NCBI GenBank assembly: GCA_949751835.1
Contig: CATKHK010000003.1
Location: 62,001-126,000, forward strand
DNA length: 64,000 bases
From: Blepharisma japonicum
Lineage: Eukaryota > Ciliophora > Heterotrichea > Heterotrichida > Blepharismidae
Reading direction: 5' to 3'
Shown: piece after piece, positions 1 through 12,407 of the stretch
Layout: each line of letters begins with the position of its first letter
How positions within the stretch are numbered: the first letter of the stretch is position 1
The notes under the pieces: model-generated
What the model saw: only the letters and a program-made list of their open reading frames with translations
Databases searched by the model: none
What the model was told of the DNA's origin: nothing
Program-made: the position numbers and the translations under genes

Positions 1-2
1 TC

Positions 3-2804
3 AAAAACTGTGAAAAAATCAGAAGTTTGCACATTAATGCGCCTGAAAATAGTCTGGCTTATGTAAAAATCCCCAAGTTTAGCCCAGAAATATACTTAGA
101 GGAAAATATTAGATCGATGATTGACAGTAATGACGATCGCAGCATTTTAGAATTTTTTAGAGTAATAACCTGCTTAGCATATGGCGGGGCAATGGAGCTA
201 GAATTTTTGCATTTGGACGAACTTATAAAGTCAAAATTCGAGCTTTCAATTTTGTCTCTGCTCGTAAAATCTCCAATCGAAGATCTCGAAGACAGATTTA
301 AGTTTCGAGTTTTTGAGCTTTTACAGGAAAACGAGCTTTATAAATGAATGATAAGTCCTAATGCTGACGTTAGTGAAAGCTTAAAAAGCAAAGAAAACAT
401 CGTTAGCTTTGTAGCTTATTTCTCTTTTATTGGAAAATTTTCATCGGAGAGTTTGAACTCGATCAAAACGTTAGATTCATGAAATTTTATTAAAACAGCA
501 GAATTTCTGATGAACTTTGCAAAAGACAGCTTTGAGTGTTTAGATGAGTTTTTTTCATTCTGTTGTGAGGTTTCAATGCTCTGTAAGATAGAGTACAATT
601 TTCTGGAAGAGCATATTTTGAATTGTCTGATTGACAATATTTGCTCATGGCACACGCTTGAGAATGTTTTAAATTTAGCCAATCATATCAAATTTGAAGA
701 AAGCACTATACAAAAATTATGCCAGATAATTCATGAATCTTTTAATTGAGAGAAAGATGCAGTTTTAAAATTTTTTTTATCTGGAAAAGAAGTCCTTACA
801 GAATCCTATCGTTGTATAATATCAAATTATTATGCCAATAGAAATGATCGAGTAAGCATTGTCATGGTCAATAGAATTTTTGAAGCATTACAAATCTATA
901 CTACAGATATTGATAAAAGATCAGCAAATATCATTTTTGAAGATATAAGGCTGGATGAATTCATAAAAACAAAAGGAGTTTTGGATTCCTTTATAAGGCC
1001 CATTGAAGATATAATTAATACACAGCTAACAAGGCCGGATTGTTGATATGACCTTTTAGATGCTTATTTCGAAAAACTTCCAGATCTAGAAGACAAGAGT
1101 TTGGAGCGAGCTAAAAGTCATATACCAATGCTAACTTTATACTTATGCTTAGATCCAAGCAACAGACAGCAAGAATCAAAAAAAGTGCAAATAACTAACT
1201 ATTTAGCGTCATTTATTTCTCAGTTTGAGAATCAAAAAGGTTGGAAAAATGATGATATTTTAAATTTTTTCAAAGTCACTTTTGCATTTATGCCTGAAAT
1301 TCAAAACCACTTTCATAACTTTTTAGAGAATAATCTTCTGCCTAATTGAATGCAAAAAAAGAAATCTCTTAAGGAAAAATATTCATCAGTCCCTTCTAAT
1401 TTATACGATGAAAGTCGAGAAGATGAGAAAATATTAATAAGAGTTGCTATTTTACTGGCTAAGCGTATTCTGGCGTTTAAAATTAATTCCGAAGCTCAAT
1501 TTAATTATCTTGCTGTCACAGAGTTTGAGGATTTTATAAACTCATATATTTCTATCATAAGGGAAAAAGATATTAAAAGCTTGTTTTCATTTTATAGAGA
1601 TATCGGTAAATACCTCGAAGCTTTTAATTTCAATAAAATTGCTTATGAGGATAGCAAAAATAGAATAACAATCGCTCAATTTTTTATAGGTTTAATCAAA
1701 AACTCTTTGACTGAAGTTTTTAAAGAATATGCAAATAGATTGAAAAAGAAGCAGCAAGAGCTAGAAGAAAGTAAAAATAAAATACCTCTAGATTTCATTG
1801 AATCTGAAAAAGAAACTTTAGGCAAAGCAAAAGATTATGATACCATGGTAAAAATTTCTGCTGAAGAAAGTAAATTTCAAGAATGCAGTGATGAGGAGAA
1901 TTTGAACTGAATGATAGAAAGTGGTTTAGATGGGTACAAACAAATTATTGGAGATTCATTTTGAAATGAATTTTGAGCAAGCAAGGACGTTCAAGCAAAC
2001 TATATAGAAGAGTTTCGGAATTCATTCCTTCACAAAATGGTTTTTAGCAATGATGATGAAAATTTTGTCTTAAGGCAATATCTAGCATCTCATCTGACAA
2101 GACTTTTCAATGGAACTTTAGAAAAATGAAACGCAAGCTTTTTTACTGAAGGCAAACAAAGAGCCATTAAATTGTATTTTAATCGCCCAGTAGGATTGAA
2201 TATAACGCAAACTTATGAACTTAACGAAATTTTATTTTCTATCCCTGTTAAAGGAGTTCTTTCAGAAGAGAATATTTGGAATCAAAATAATAATTTAGTT
2301 AAAAGAACATATTTTGCAGATCTTCCAGATAATATTAGTGGAATTACAGTCTTTGGTGGAACAATTTTACTACATCAAAGCTTGTCGCAGTGTGATGATT
2401 TCAAGTCTTGTGCCAGAAAAATAACTTTTATTCATGAAGCAGCTCATGCATTGAGAAAATATAACGAGGGATCTTATAATCCAGAAAAGAAAACTCCAAA
2501 ATCAACAAAAACACCACTTCGTAGTGGAATGCCTGGAAGCACAGAATTTATGTCTGATCTTAGAGAACACGACAAAAATGAAGGTGGAAAAATAATAGAG
2601 AATGCAATTTTTGGTGCCTTTTTTACAAAAATAAATAAATCACAAATCGACTATATAAATCGTTTGGAAAATTGGAATCAGACTATATATAAATTTAAAT
2701 TCGATATCGCAGAAAAAGGCAAAGAGGTATCAAAAACTTATGAATTAGCTCGAGGAAGTCATTTCATTTCAAGTATAAGAAATGATGACTGTGAGCATTA
2801 TTAA
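3..2804 (+). CDS. Large HExxH-motif protein, copy A (5' end outside window)
   Basis: Open from the left edge to TAA when TGA is read as Trp; nine in-frame TGA codons occur and no TAA or TAG. It aligns along its length with copy B (3370-6255), offset about 3451 bases. The N-terminal two thirds is helix-rich, Leu/Ile/Phe-rich and without a recognised domain, like a helical-repeat scaffold. A Lys/Glu-rich, probably coiled-coil stretch follows (about 1730-1890). The last ~210 residues hold HEAAH at 2433-2447, the zinc-binding and catalytic signature of zincin metalloproteases, followed by a Glu-rich helix (KNEGGKIIENAIFG) that could give the third zinc ligand. One TGA of copy B is CGA (Arg) here. 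Metalloprotease activity is inferred from the motif only; no family was recognised. The true start lies upstream of the window. Confidence 0.85.
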
Positions 2805-3369
2805 ATAGCTAATTGCGTTTTTAATAGAAATTATTAAAAATTTAAAACTCAATAGAAATAAATGGAGACTTCATTTTAATAATAAAGGAATAATACTTTG
2901 CTTTGAGGATTAAGTTTTTTTACGTGCTATTTAAGTTGTAGCAAATGTTTGATATACAAGAAATCCGTGATCAATAATAATCCTTAATTTATTAAATATA
3001 AAGTATCTATTTTCAGTGTTCTAACTGAGATGAGCCATTATCATTAAAGGCTTAAATGCTAGATTATTAAAATATCAATTATTTAAAATTAGCTTTGTTT
3101 GCTTTTGTTCCCATTTTATCAGTAAATGAAACAATTAGAATTCTTCAAATTTTTAGTTGATCCATCCATTATTTATCAATATAATTATATGATAAACCAA
3201 GATATCTCCTTAGCCTTATAATGCTTTATGTGTGAAAAAGCCATAAAGACATATTAGAGTTGTGTGATAAAAACTTTACTGTTCTCTAATAAAATAACGA
3301 AAGTTCAGAGGAATAGACTAAAAATTTAGATAATTGAGTGATATTTTCAATTATAAAAAAGTAATTAAA
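2805..3369. repeat. Spacer of the HExxH tandem duplication
   Basis: AT-rich spacer between copies A and B. About 2805-3085 matches the 3' flank of copy B (6256-6537), including a shared block with TGAGATGAGCCATT, so the duplicated unit includes the 3' flank. The rest should hold the promoter of copy B. No gene is seen. Confidence 0.6.
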
Positions 3370-6255
3370 ATGCAAAAAATAATTAATTTAATAAATATTA
3401 TTTGCAATATGTCACTATTAGATCCATATGAGGCGGTAAAGATTTTTTTCCTCAAAAACCGTGAAGAAATCAGAAGATTGCACATTACTACGCCTGAAAA
3501 TAATCTGGCTTATGTAAAAATCCCCAAGTTTAGCCCAGAAAAATACTTAGAGGAAAATATTAGATCGATGATTGACAATAATGACGATAACAGCATTTTA
3601 GAATTTTTTAGAGTAATAACCTGCTTAGCATATGGCGGGGCAATGGAGCTAGAATTTTTGCATTTGGACGAACTTATAAAGTCAAAATTCGAGCTTTCAA
3701 TTTTGTCTCTGCTCGTAAAATCTCCAATCGAAGATCTCGAAGACAAATTTAAGTTTCGAGTTTTTGAGCTTTTACAGGAAAACGAGCTTTATAAATGAAT
3801 GATAAGTCCTGGTGCTGATGTTAGTGAGAGCTTAAAAAGCAAAGAAAATATCGTTAGCTTTGTAGCTTATTTCTCTTTTATTAGAAAATTTTCATCAGAG
3901 AGTTTGAAATCCATCAAAACGTTAGGTTCATGAAATTTTATTAAAACAGCAGAATTTCTGATGAACTTTACAAAAGACAGCTTTGAGTGTTTAGATGAGT
4001 TTTTTTCATTCTGTTGTGAGATTTCAATGCTCTGTAAGATAGAGTACAATTTTCTGGAAGAGCAAATTTTGAATTGTCTGATTGACAATATTTGCTCATG
4101 GCACACGCTTGAGAATGTTTTAAATTTAGCCAATCATATCAAATTTAAAAAAAGCACTATACAAAAATTATGCCAGATAATTCATGACTCTTTTAATTGA
4201 GAGGAAAGTGCAGTTTTAAAATTTTTTTTATCTGGAAAAGAAGTGCTTACAGAATCCTATCGTTGTATAATATCAAACTATTATGCCAATAGAAATGATT
4301 GAGTAAGCAGTGTCATGGTCGATAATATTTTGGAAGCATTACAAATCTATACTACAGATATTGATAAAAGATCAGCAAATATCATTTTTGAAAATATAGG
4401 GCTGGATGAATTCATAAAAACAAAAGGAGTTTTGGATTCATTTATAAAACCCATTGAAGATATAATTAATACACAACTAACAAGGCCAGATCGTTGATAT
4501 GACCTTTTGGATGCTTATTTCGAAAAACTACCGGATCTAGAAGACAAGAGTTTGGAGCGAGCTAAAAGTCATATACCAATGCTAACTTTATACTTATGTT
4601 TAGATCCAAGCCAGAGACAACAAGAATCAAAAAAAGTGCAAATAACTAACTATTTAGCGTCATTTATTTCTCAGTTTGAGAGCCAAAAAAATTGGAATAA
4701 TGATGATATTTTAAATTTTTTCAAAGTCACTTTTGCATTTATGCCTCAAATTCAAAACTACTTTCATAACTTTTTAGAGAATAATCTTCTGCCTTATTGA
4801 ATAAAAAAAAGGAAATCTCTTAAGGAAAAATATTCATCAGTCCCTTCTAGTTTATACGGTGCAAATCAAAAAAATGAGAAAAAATTAATAACAGATGTTA
4901 TTACACTGGCTGCTAACATTCTGGAGCTTACAAATGATTCCGAAGCTCAATTTAATTATCTTGCCGTCACAGAGTTTGAGGATTTTATAAACTCATATAT
5001 TTCTATCATAAGGGAAAAAGATATTAAAAGCTTGTTTTCATTTTATAGAGATATCCGTAAATACCTCGAAGCTTTTAATTTCAATAAAATTGCTTATGAG
5101 GATAGCAAAAATAGAATAACAATCGCTAATTATTTTATAGGTTTAATCAAAAACTCTTTGACTGAAGTTTTTAAAGAATATGCAAATAGATTGAAAAAGA
5201 AGCAGCAAGAGCTAGAAGAAAGTAAAAATCAAATACCTCTAGATTTCATTGAATCTGAAAAAGAAACTTTAGGCAAAACAAAAGATTACGATACCATTGG
5301 AAAAATTTCTGCTGAAGAAAGTAAATTTCAAGAATGCAGTGATGAGGAGAACTTGAACTGAATGATAGAAAGTGGTTTAGATGGGGACAAACAAATTATT
5401 GGAGATTCATTATGAAATGAATTTTGAGTAAGCAAAGACATTCAAGCAAACTATATAGAAGAGTTTCGGAACTCATTCCTTCACAAAATGGTTTTTAGCA
5501 ATGATGATAAAAACTTTGTCTTAAGGCAATATCTAGCATCTCATCTGACGAGACTTTTCAATGGAACTTTAGAAAAATGAAACGCAAGCTTTTTTACTGA
5601 AGGCAAACAAAGAGCCATTAAATTGTATTTTAATCGCCCAGTAGGATTGAATATAACTCAAACTTATGAACTTAAAAAAATTTTATTTTCTAGACCTGTT
5701 CAAGGAGTTCTTTTGGAGGAGAATATTTGGAATGAAAATAATAATTTAGTTGAAAGAACATATTTTGCAGATCTTCCAGATAATATTAGTGGAATTACAG
5801 TCTTTGGTGGAACAATTTTACTACATCAAAGCTTGTCACAGAATAATGATTTCAAGTCTTGTGTCAGAAAAATAACTTTTATTCATGAAGCAGCTCATGC
5901 ATTGAGAAAATATAACGAGGGATCTTATAATCCAGAAAAGAAAACTCCAAAATCAACAAAAAAATCACTTCGTAGTGGAATGCCTGGAAGCATAGAATTT
6001 ATCTCTGATCTTAGAGAACACGACAAAAATGAAGGTGGAAAAATAATAGAGAATGCAATTTTTGGTGCCTTTTTCACAAAAATAAATAAATCACAAATCG
6101 ACTATATAAATCATTTGAAAAATTGGAATAAGACTATATATAAATTTAAATTCGATATCGCAGAAAAAGGCAAAGAGGTATCAAAAACTTATGAATTAGC
6201 TCGAGGAAGTCATTTCATTTCAAGTATAAGAAATGATGACTGTGAGCATTATTAA
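3370..6255 (+). CDS. Large HExxH-motif protein, copy B
   Basis: A complete 961-residue reading frame with TGA as Trp; it contains ten in-frame TGA codons and ends in TAA. The start chosen is the first ATG in frame (MQKIINLINI). A second Met lies 14 codons on (MSLLDPYEAVKIFF). Residues 1-600 are helical and without a recognised domain, followed by a charged coiled-coil-like stretch (KKKQQELEESKNQ). The C-terminal domain has H839-E840-A-A-H843 and a downstream Glu-rich helix, as in zincins. Copies A and B are very similar at DNA level over the whole unit, so the duplication is recent. I infer a putative zinc protease with a long helical N-terminal region; the substrate is unknown. No signal peptide is obvious. 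Confidence 0.88.
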
Positions 6256-6536
6256 ATAGCTAATTGCCCTTTTAATAGAAATTAATAAAAAATTTAAAAC
6301 TCAATAGAAATAAATGGAAAATTCATTTTAATAATAAAGGACTAATACTTTGCTTTGAGGATTCAGTCTTTTACATGCTATTTAAGTTGTAGCAAATATT
6401 TGATAAGCAAGAAATCCGTGATCAATAATATAATCCTTAATTTATTAAATATAAAGTACCAATTTTCAGTGTTCTAACTGAGATGAGCCATTTTCATTAA
6501 AGGCTTAAATGCTAGATTATTAAAATATCAATTATA

Positions 6537-6684
6537 TAAATAGATTGGAAAATTGGCAGCAGGATGCAAAAATTTTTAAAACCAATATTGAAGCAAATCA
6601 GATGGAGGTATCAAAAACTTATGAATTAGCTCGTGGGCGTCATTACATTTCAGCAATAAGAAGCGATGACTCTGAGCAATTTTA
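6537..6684 (+). pseudogene. 3' remnant of a third HExxH gene copy
   Basis: About 48 codons ending in TAA match the C-terminus of copies A and B (NRLENW..., then EVSKTYELARG, then H[F/Y]IS.IR.DD.E). It is joined directly to sequence matching the 3' flank of copy B, with nothing of the upstream gene. It is more diverged than A is from B, so it is an older duplicate that lost its 5' part through recombination. Confidence 0.75.
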
Positions 6685-9040
6685 AATAATTAATTCTACT
6701 TTTAATAGAAATCGCAAAATTATTAAGAATAAGGACTCAATTAAAATTTAGGATTTAGTTTGAAGCCTGAAGCCTGAAATATTCTAGATTATCAATCTTG
6801 ATACTTACTAAATTAATAATTTTTTATTGCTCATTTCCTTAGAATTTTTAAATTAAGCAAGCTAGAAATTGTCAAGCTTAAAGCATCTTAATTTCATATA
6901 TTGCCATTAATCTTATTTAATTTCAAATAATTAATATGAAATTGACAATGTTGATTCTTGGTTTGAAAAATTCAAAACAAAAGATTTTTCATCTAATAAC
7001 AAAGTAAAGCAAATAGCCTAAATCAAAATGTTTTATCATAATCAAATTAAAATTCAATTAGCTTATTATATTTTGCTTCCAAGAAATTGAAGATGTGTGC
7101 TAAGCACTCAGAATAATCTTTTGTAGAGCCATTCTTATTGGAACATTATTCAAATAATTGTTTTATTGATTTCTACTCTCAGTGATGCAAATTATTGGAT
7201 ATTATGCTTTCTTCAGTATATTTCTATTGAAATGTATAAACTTAATGATGGCAAAATTTATCATTATGCATTTTAGTGTAAAAGCATTTGATGAAGAAAA
7301 AATTAGCACTCAATAAATTAATCTTAATTTGATTAAATTTAAACTATTCATTTTCAATATTAGGGTTGGAGTTAAAATAATTCTTTGGAAAATCACATTA
7401 TAAACATAAAAATTACCTTCGATAGTGTTATCTCAAATGAGCGTAGATATCTTTTCAGAATTGGTAAAATTTATAACAAGCATAAAGTTAATGAGTCTCT
7501 TCCTGCTTAACTTAGGTTTTCTTTCTCTAAAAAAGTCTAAATAAGTCTATCACTAATGAAAAATTGTTTTCTGTTCCCTTTTGTCCCTTTTTATCTGAAA
7601 ATTTAGCAATTATAAATTCTTCAATTTTTTATGGGATAGTAAGTAAAGAGTCTGATTTATTAGCTCTTAGTCTTGCTATAATTTAGAAAATTATTATCGG
7701 TACTAATTATATATCAATCATGATATTCGCTATTAATTCAGCTATACTTTATGTATATGAAATTTGATATTTTTATAATTTGAGAATTTATTATCATCAA
7801 AACATTTGAATTGGGTTTTAAGATTAAAATTAATATGTTCCCTTTCAGAAGAGATAAAGGCTTAAAGCTTAGGAGTTCAAGAATTTTGTTTAAAATATAA
7901 AGAATAAAACTCTAAGACTTACAAAATTTCACATAGCAAAAATAAAAATATTTAAAAAATGTGGAAAATCACTCAAAATTTCACTAATGAATTCTTAATT
8001 ACTTTTATATTAGTTTATTTTCTTTCTCTTTCTCTTTACTTCAATACTGAAGCTGGATTCTTAATTATCAAAAAAATTTATAGCCAGCTGGTCAGTATAT
8101 AGGTCATTCCTTCTTTATTTTTTTGCTCTATTTTTTATCTAGAATTTAAAAAACTATTCGAAAAATATTCTAAATTCTGCTTCCTTTGCAAAGATTTACT
8201 TAAAAAACATAAGCAAGACTCTTATTTTTGCTTGAAATAGAAGAAATTTTGATTTAAAATAAAAGAATAATAAATTTTATAAGGCAGCCAAATGCAACAC
8301 ATTACGACTTATCTATGGCTTAATATGTAATTTTGTAAGCTTTTAATCTTGTAGCTTTTACTTGAAAAATCGTCCATATTTATCACATAATTAACACCGC
8401 ACATTATGCTGATCAAGCATCTATGAGTTCATAATATAATTTAATAAGGTCTTTTAAAGCTATCGGGCTAAAAATATTAAATAATATTTGTACTGTCTGC
8501 ATTAATCTACCTTTTAAATAATTCCAAAAAGGACCTTCCATATTTCAAAGAAGTGAGTCATTACAATTCCTTTCTTTTCAGTTTGATATAAAAATTAGAC
8601 TTTTGGGGTAAATTATATTACAAATTATTATTCGACTACATTATATAATTCTTTATTTTTAAAGCATTCAATTTTCTATGGTTATTTTTCGAAAAATCCT
8701 TTATCAACACCTTGCTATAGAATTCTCTTATCTTTCAGTCAACAAAAAATAATAAATATCCATTAGAATGATCTATAAAATGATAAATAAAAAAATATAT
8801 CACAATTCTCAATGAAAATTCCATTTCCCTCCATAAAGCAAAATACAATGTAACATTTTAGATAAATCAATGGTGAAAATGGTGTTAATATTTTGTTGAC
8901 CTTTACGAAATCTTGGTCCTTTTTAAGTTATAAGTCTAAAAACTCATTCGCATAATAGCTCAAACTCATCATTAAGATTTATTTTCACGATTACAAATGC
9001 ATAACTAAGCTTATTTTAAATATTTTAAAAAGTTGTGGTC
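6685..9040. other. Long gene-free AT-rich stretch
   Basis: No convincing coding region in either strand under the TGA=Trp code. The first part (about 6685-6760) still resembles the 3' flank of the HExxH copies. About 7560-7800 weakly resembles the sequence upstream of copy B (3105-3260), so part of this stretch is probably an eroded member of that tandem array. A CT-rich tract lies near 8020-8040. Confidence 0.5.
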
Positions 9041-9310
9041 TTAGGTTGAGTCAATTTTTGTTGCTGGTGAATTTTCTTCTGTGAAGCCTTTTGTTTGTCC
9101 CTCATATGAAGTTTCTTCAGTTCTGCTTGTCGACCTTTGCCTTCTCAGATACAGTAGGTTCTTGCCTAGCTCTAATTGAGGCGCCTTTTCAGCCTTCCTT
9201 TTGAGCAATTTTCGCTTGAGTTTTTTGATCTTGAGGGAGTCTACTGAAATAACTTGATCGCTTTTATAGGACTTGACGTTTGGTGGCTTCTTAGAAACAC
9301 AAAGTCCCAT
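9041..9310 (-). CDS. Small basic protein with N-terminal acylation motif
   Basis: 89 residues, TAA stop. The N-terminus MGLCVSKK fits the N-myristoylation consensus (Gly2, Ser6), with Cys4 as a likely palmitoylation site, so dual acylation and membrane attachment is inferred. The middle is very basic (KIKKLKRKLLKRKAEK), which would add electrostatic membrane binding. The C-terminal third is Ser/Thr/Glu-rich and probably disordered. No family is recognised. It stands alone between long non-coding stretches, so support rests on the ATG context and motif. Confidence 0.55.
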   Translation of the reverse strand: MGLCVSKKPPNVKSYKSDQVISVDSLKIKKLKRKLLKRKAEKAPQLELGKNLLYLRRQRSTSRTEETSYEGQTKGFTEENSPATKIDST

Positions 9311-9874
9311 ATTTTATATAACTACGCCAATATGAGACATATATAGTTATCCATTATTAACCGACTTAAAAAATCTTCAAAATTATAGTGTTCTATTAGG
9401 TAGCATATGACCTTGACAGTCTTCCATCGGACCATTATCAATATTTGAGAGTCATTAATAATGATTTGGCGCTTGTTTTTGAATTTGGAGGACTTTATCG
9501 ATTACTAAAAATGATGAAATTGAACTTTTATAGTGGTGCCTCTTGGTATTTAAGAGCTTGTCTAGGTGTTTGCATCTCCTTCTAGACTATAAATTTTGAA
9601 TTGCTTATGGGATCTGATGAAAGGTTGCAACTCTTTTTTGAAAAATAATTATGGATTTAATAAGTTTTACAAAAATATGCATCTTACTGCATTTTTATTT
9701 AATCAACTGAGTGGAGAAGAGCGTTAAATTTAATTTTCAAGTGAACTTTACGCATTATTAAGAAATTATCGAGATAATTACTTTTAACCTTAAATAGCAA
9801 TGAAGTTATTTTTTTTTATCATAGAAAACTTTAAAGTCAGTAATTAACTAAATCGCACAGTTTAAAATCTACCA
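9311..9874. other. Intergenic stretch, possible decayed ORF
   Basis: No complete gene. On the plus strand about 9415-9585 is open for roughly 57 codons with coding-like composition (includes LALVFEFGGLYRLLKMMK) but has no ATG at its head and is preceded by TAG. It may be a gene relic or chance. Confidence 0.25.
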
Positions 9875-10069
9875 CTAATTACCAAGCAATATTCTAAAGA
9901 TAAATAATATAGGCTTATAGAAACACTCATGGTGATTTTCTTCAAGAATAAAAGAGTCAGCCAAAAAATTTTTGATTTTCATTTTTAATTCTTTTGTGCT
10001 GCTCTTGCTCCTTTTTATTTTTTTTACATTATTAGTTGCGAAGATAATTTCAAAAAAGTGAATTTTCAT
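9875..10069 (-). CDS. Hypothetical small protein, doubtful
   Basis: 64 codons from ATG to TAG with a basic, helical N-terminal half (KKIKRSKSSTKELKMKIK) and a hydrophobic C-terminus. No family is recognised and there is no paralogue in the window. Under a two-stop code an ORF this short can arise by chance, so it is listed with low confidence. Confidence 0.25.
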   Translation of the reverse strand: MKIHFFEIIFATNNVKKIKRSKSSTKELKMKIKNFLADSFILEENHHECFYKPILFIFRILLGN

Positions 10070-10183
10070 TCGTTTTCCTCTGTGTTTATCTAGGATTTTC
10101 CCATGAATTTCATTTCTTTACCGAAATTTTAAAAACATTTCCATTTTTTTAATCTTATTAAATTATCAATAAAATATAATTTT

Positions 10184-11230
10184 CTAATTTAATTTATTCA
10201 TAAACATTACTTGGCTGTTTTCCGAAATCCTTTTTGTATATTTTAGAAGTGCTTTCGGAAGTGGCATTGTCAAAACGTCGTGCAAATAAATTCCTATTTC
10301 TTCTTCAGTTCATTTGTCTTTAATAGAAAAGAGTAAATTTAGCCTGTCTTGAAAATTATATGATAATTTTGCTGCTGGTAAGTACCTTTTGGTAAGTTTT
10401 GAATTTAACACCCTATTTATGGCGATGCCTTGCAAAATTTGGGATAATGAAAAATTTGTTATCATTCTTCTAGGAATGAGGAGTTCTAGTGATTTAGAAA
10501 AGGCTTCTTCGAATTGATTTGCATAATATTCAGGGCTTTGAAGAAATAAATCCATTGCTCCTAACTGATAAATTTTTAAAATATCAGGCTCCCAGTATGT
10601 GTTAACATTTCCGACTGTTGATAGTAAAGCCTCAACAATTTGATGAGGAATTCCACGAAATTCATTAGCTGCAACTATATCCATAACTGAAATAGTTTCC
10701 CAATCATATTTCATAACTAAATAAAGCACATTTTTTAAAGATTCAACTCTAAATTCCTCATCAAAAATCCTTTGGCATCCTTCTCACTCGAAGCTAGATA
10801 TTTTTTCTAAATAATCTTTTATTTCTTTAGGGCTTGCTTGGACTTTTTCAACAATTTCTTCAAAGCTATAAACATTAGTTTTTTCTAATTTTTGATTACT
10901 TTGATCATTAAATGTATAAGGAGATTCTTCAAGTAAGGTCAAAACTTGATGCAATGGCGGAATAATTTTTTCACAAGTAAGGATAGAATGAGCTTCTTTT
11001 TCTATTGTGTCATTAGAAACGAGCATTAATAAATTTGATGTTTCGCTTGATCTCAAAACATAAGAAGACGATGATCCGCATATAATGGCTTCATCAGATA
11101 GCTGCCCTTTAATCCACAAAATTTTCCCAGACTCGATTTCTTGTAAAAGATCTTCAGGAAGGTCAAGGATCATAAGATCATCATTATTTTTGGATAATTG
11201 AGTAGAGTAATGAATATCAATTCCCTCCAT
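10184..11230 (-). CDS. DSCC1: DCC1, sister-chromatid cohesion / Ctf18-RFC subunit
   Basis: 348 residues with two TGA codons read as Trp, TAG stop. DCC1 joins Ctf8 and Ctf18 in the alternative clamp loader Ctf18-RFC, which loads PCNA and supports cohesion during S phase in the nucleus. The N-terminal half shows the family pattern: a Leu/Pro-rich segment (LDLPEDLLQEIESG), then IKG, a variant of the ...AVLCT..KTY.LR.AETSN.LLL block (here DEAIICGSSSSYVLRSSETS), and later winged-helix-like segments. The first TGA lies in ISSFE-W-EGCQRIF and the second in KDK-W-TEEE, and both are needed to reach normal family length. Its start is 94 bp from the divergent zinc-finger gene at 11325, implying a shared bidirectional promoter. 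Confidence 0.85.
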
Positions 11231-11324
11231 TTTATGATAAGGAGGTATTTTTTAGGTGATTTTTTGATAGTAAGATGAAGCCAAATTATTTTAAAATTAA
11301 ATCCAAATAATTACAATAATACTA

Positions 11325-12407
11325 ATGAACATGGAAACTCTTTCTTATGTGAAGCCCAAATCTCTAGTGTGTTATCTCTGTGGCCGAGAATTCGGGACAG
11401 CTTCTCTTGGAATTCATCAAAAAACTTGTATGAAGCTATGAGAAGAGAGGGAAAAACTGAAACCTCCCAAAGAAAGACGTCCATTACCAGAGCCTCCAGC
11501 TGAAATTCCTTTAGGAAGCACACCTAGAGATTTAGCAATTCACAACGAAATCGCTTATGAGTCTTTTAAAAGCAAAGCCATGGTCCAGTGTCCTTTCTGT
11601 GAAAGAAAATTTCTCGAAGAAAGATTTCAAGTGCATCAAAAAAGCTGCACAGCAGAAAATCCATGCAAGCCTTTAAGAAATTCGATGCTTTTCAAAAAGC
11701 TTACTATTTCAGAAAGTATAGATGATGATGTGGTTTTAGAAAGAAGATCGTTAACCCCTGCATCTTTAACGAGTCCTTTTATGGAGCCTGTTTCTCCTTT
11801 CACACCTCAAGCTGCTCCAAAACCAAATTTCTCATTCGCTTTGAAAGAAGATTTTGATCAAGATTTAGAAAATTTATGTAGAGATCTCGATCCTATCACA
11901 GAGGAAAAAATAGATGAGAAAAATATAGAAAATCCTATAGAAAAAAATGAGAAATTAATAGCATCACCTATAGGATCTCCAAGAGGACCTCATATAAATC
12001 AAGAAATCCGAACTCTTCAGCCAGCTAGAAGCACTCCAATGATGTCTAAAAAGAAAAATGTCAATATAATCGTCGTTGAATGTCCAATCTGTAAAAGAAA
12101 ATTTGACCCACGAATGATTGAGAAGCATATAGTAAAATGCAAAGTCATTGAAGAAAGGAATCAATCTCCTATACAAGAAGCTCCTGAAGTAAAAAAGCAT
12201 GAAAAAGTATTGAAAAAAGCTTTGACTATTACTTCTAGATACATAAATGCAAGTTCTAGATATGATAGCAATCTCAGGCAAGGAAATTATCATGAGATTC
12301 AGCCTCCTGCTGCAAAAAAAGAAAAAATATTTTGTCACATTTGTGGAGAAAAATACCTTCCTCATGCAAATTATTGTGCTTATTGCGGAATCAAAAAAGT
12401 TGATTAA
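11325..12407 (+). CDS. Multi-C2HC zinc-finger protein with C-terminal zinc ribbon
   Basis: 360 residues; one TGA read as Trp inside the linker after the first finger (CMKL-W-EEREK). Three fingers of the ZC2HC1/ZNF474 type follow the pattern CxxCxRxF...H..xC: near residues 16-37 (CYLCGREF), 87-110 (CPFCERKF) and about 250-275 (CPICKRKF). The C-terminus adds a paired CxxC module (CHICGEKY...CAYCG), like a zinc ribbon. Linkers are Pro/Ser/Glu-rich and look disordered. The family is common in ciliated organisms, but its molecular role is poorly defined; nucleic-acid or protein binding is inferred. The ATG at 11325 is chosen because it brings in the first finger; starting at 11580 would lose it. 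It is divergent to DCC1. Confidence 0.82.

Noticed and set aside
1-6684. Bacterial or mycoplasma origin suggested by TGA = Trp and AT-richness
   Set aside because: The window carries RuvBL1, VPS26C, SKP1, SIAH-like RING, DCC1 and tiny GT...AG introns, all eukaryotic.
11964-12365. 133-codon minus-strand ORF inside the zinc-finger gene
   Set aside because: Antisense to a gene with clear zinc-finger motifs; Phe/Ser-rich composition is typical of a shadow frame.
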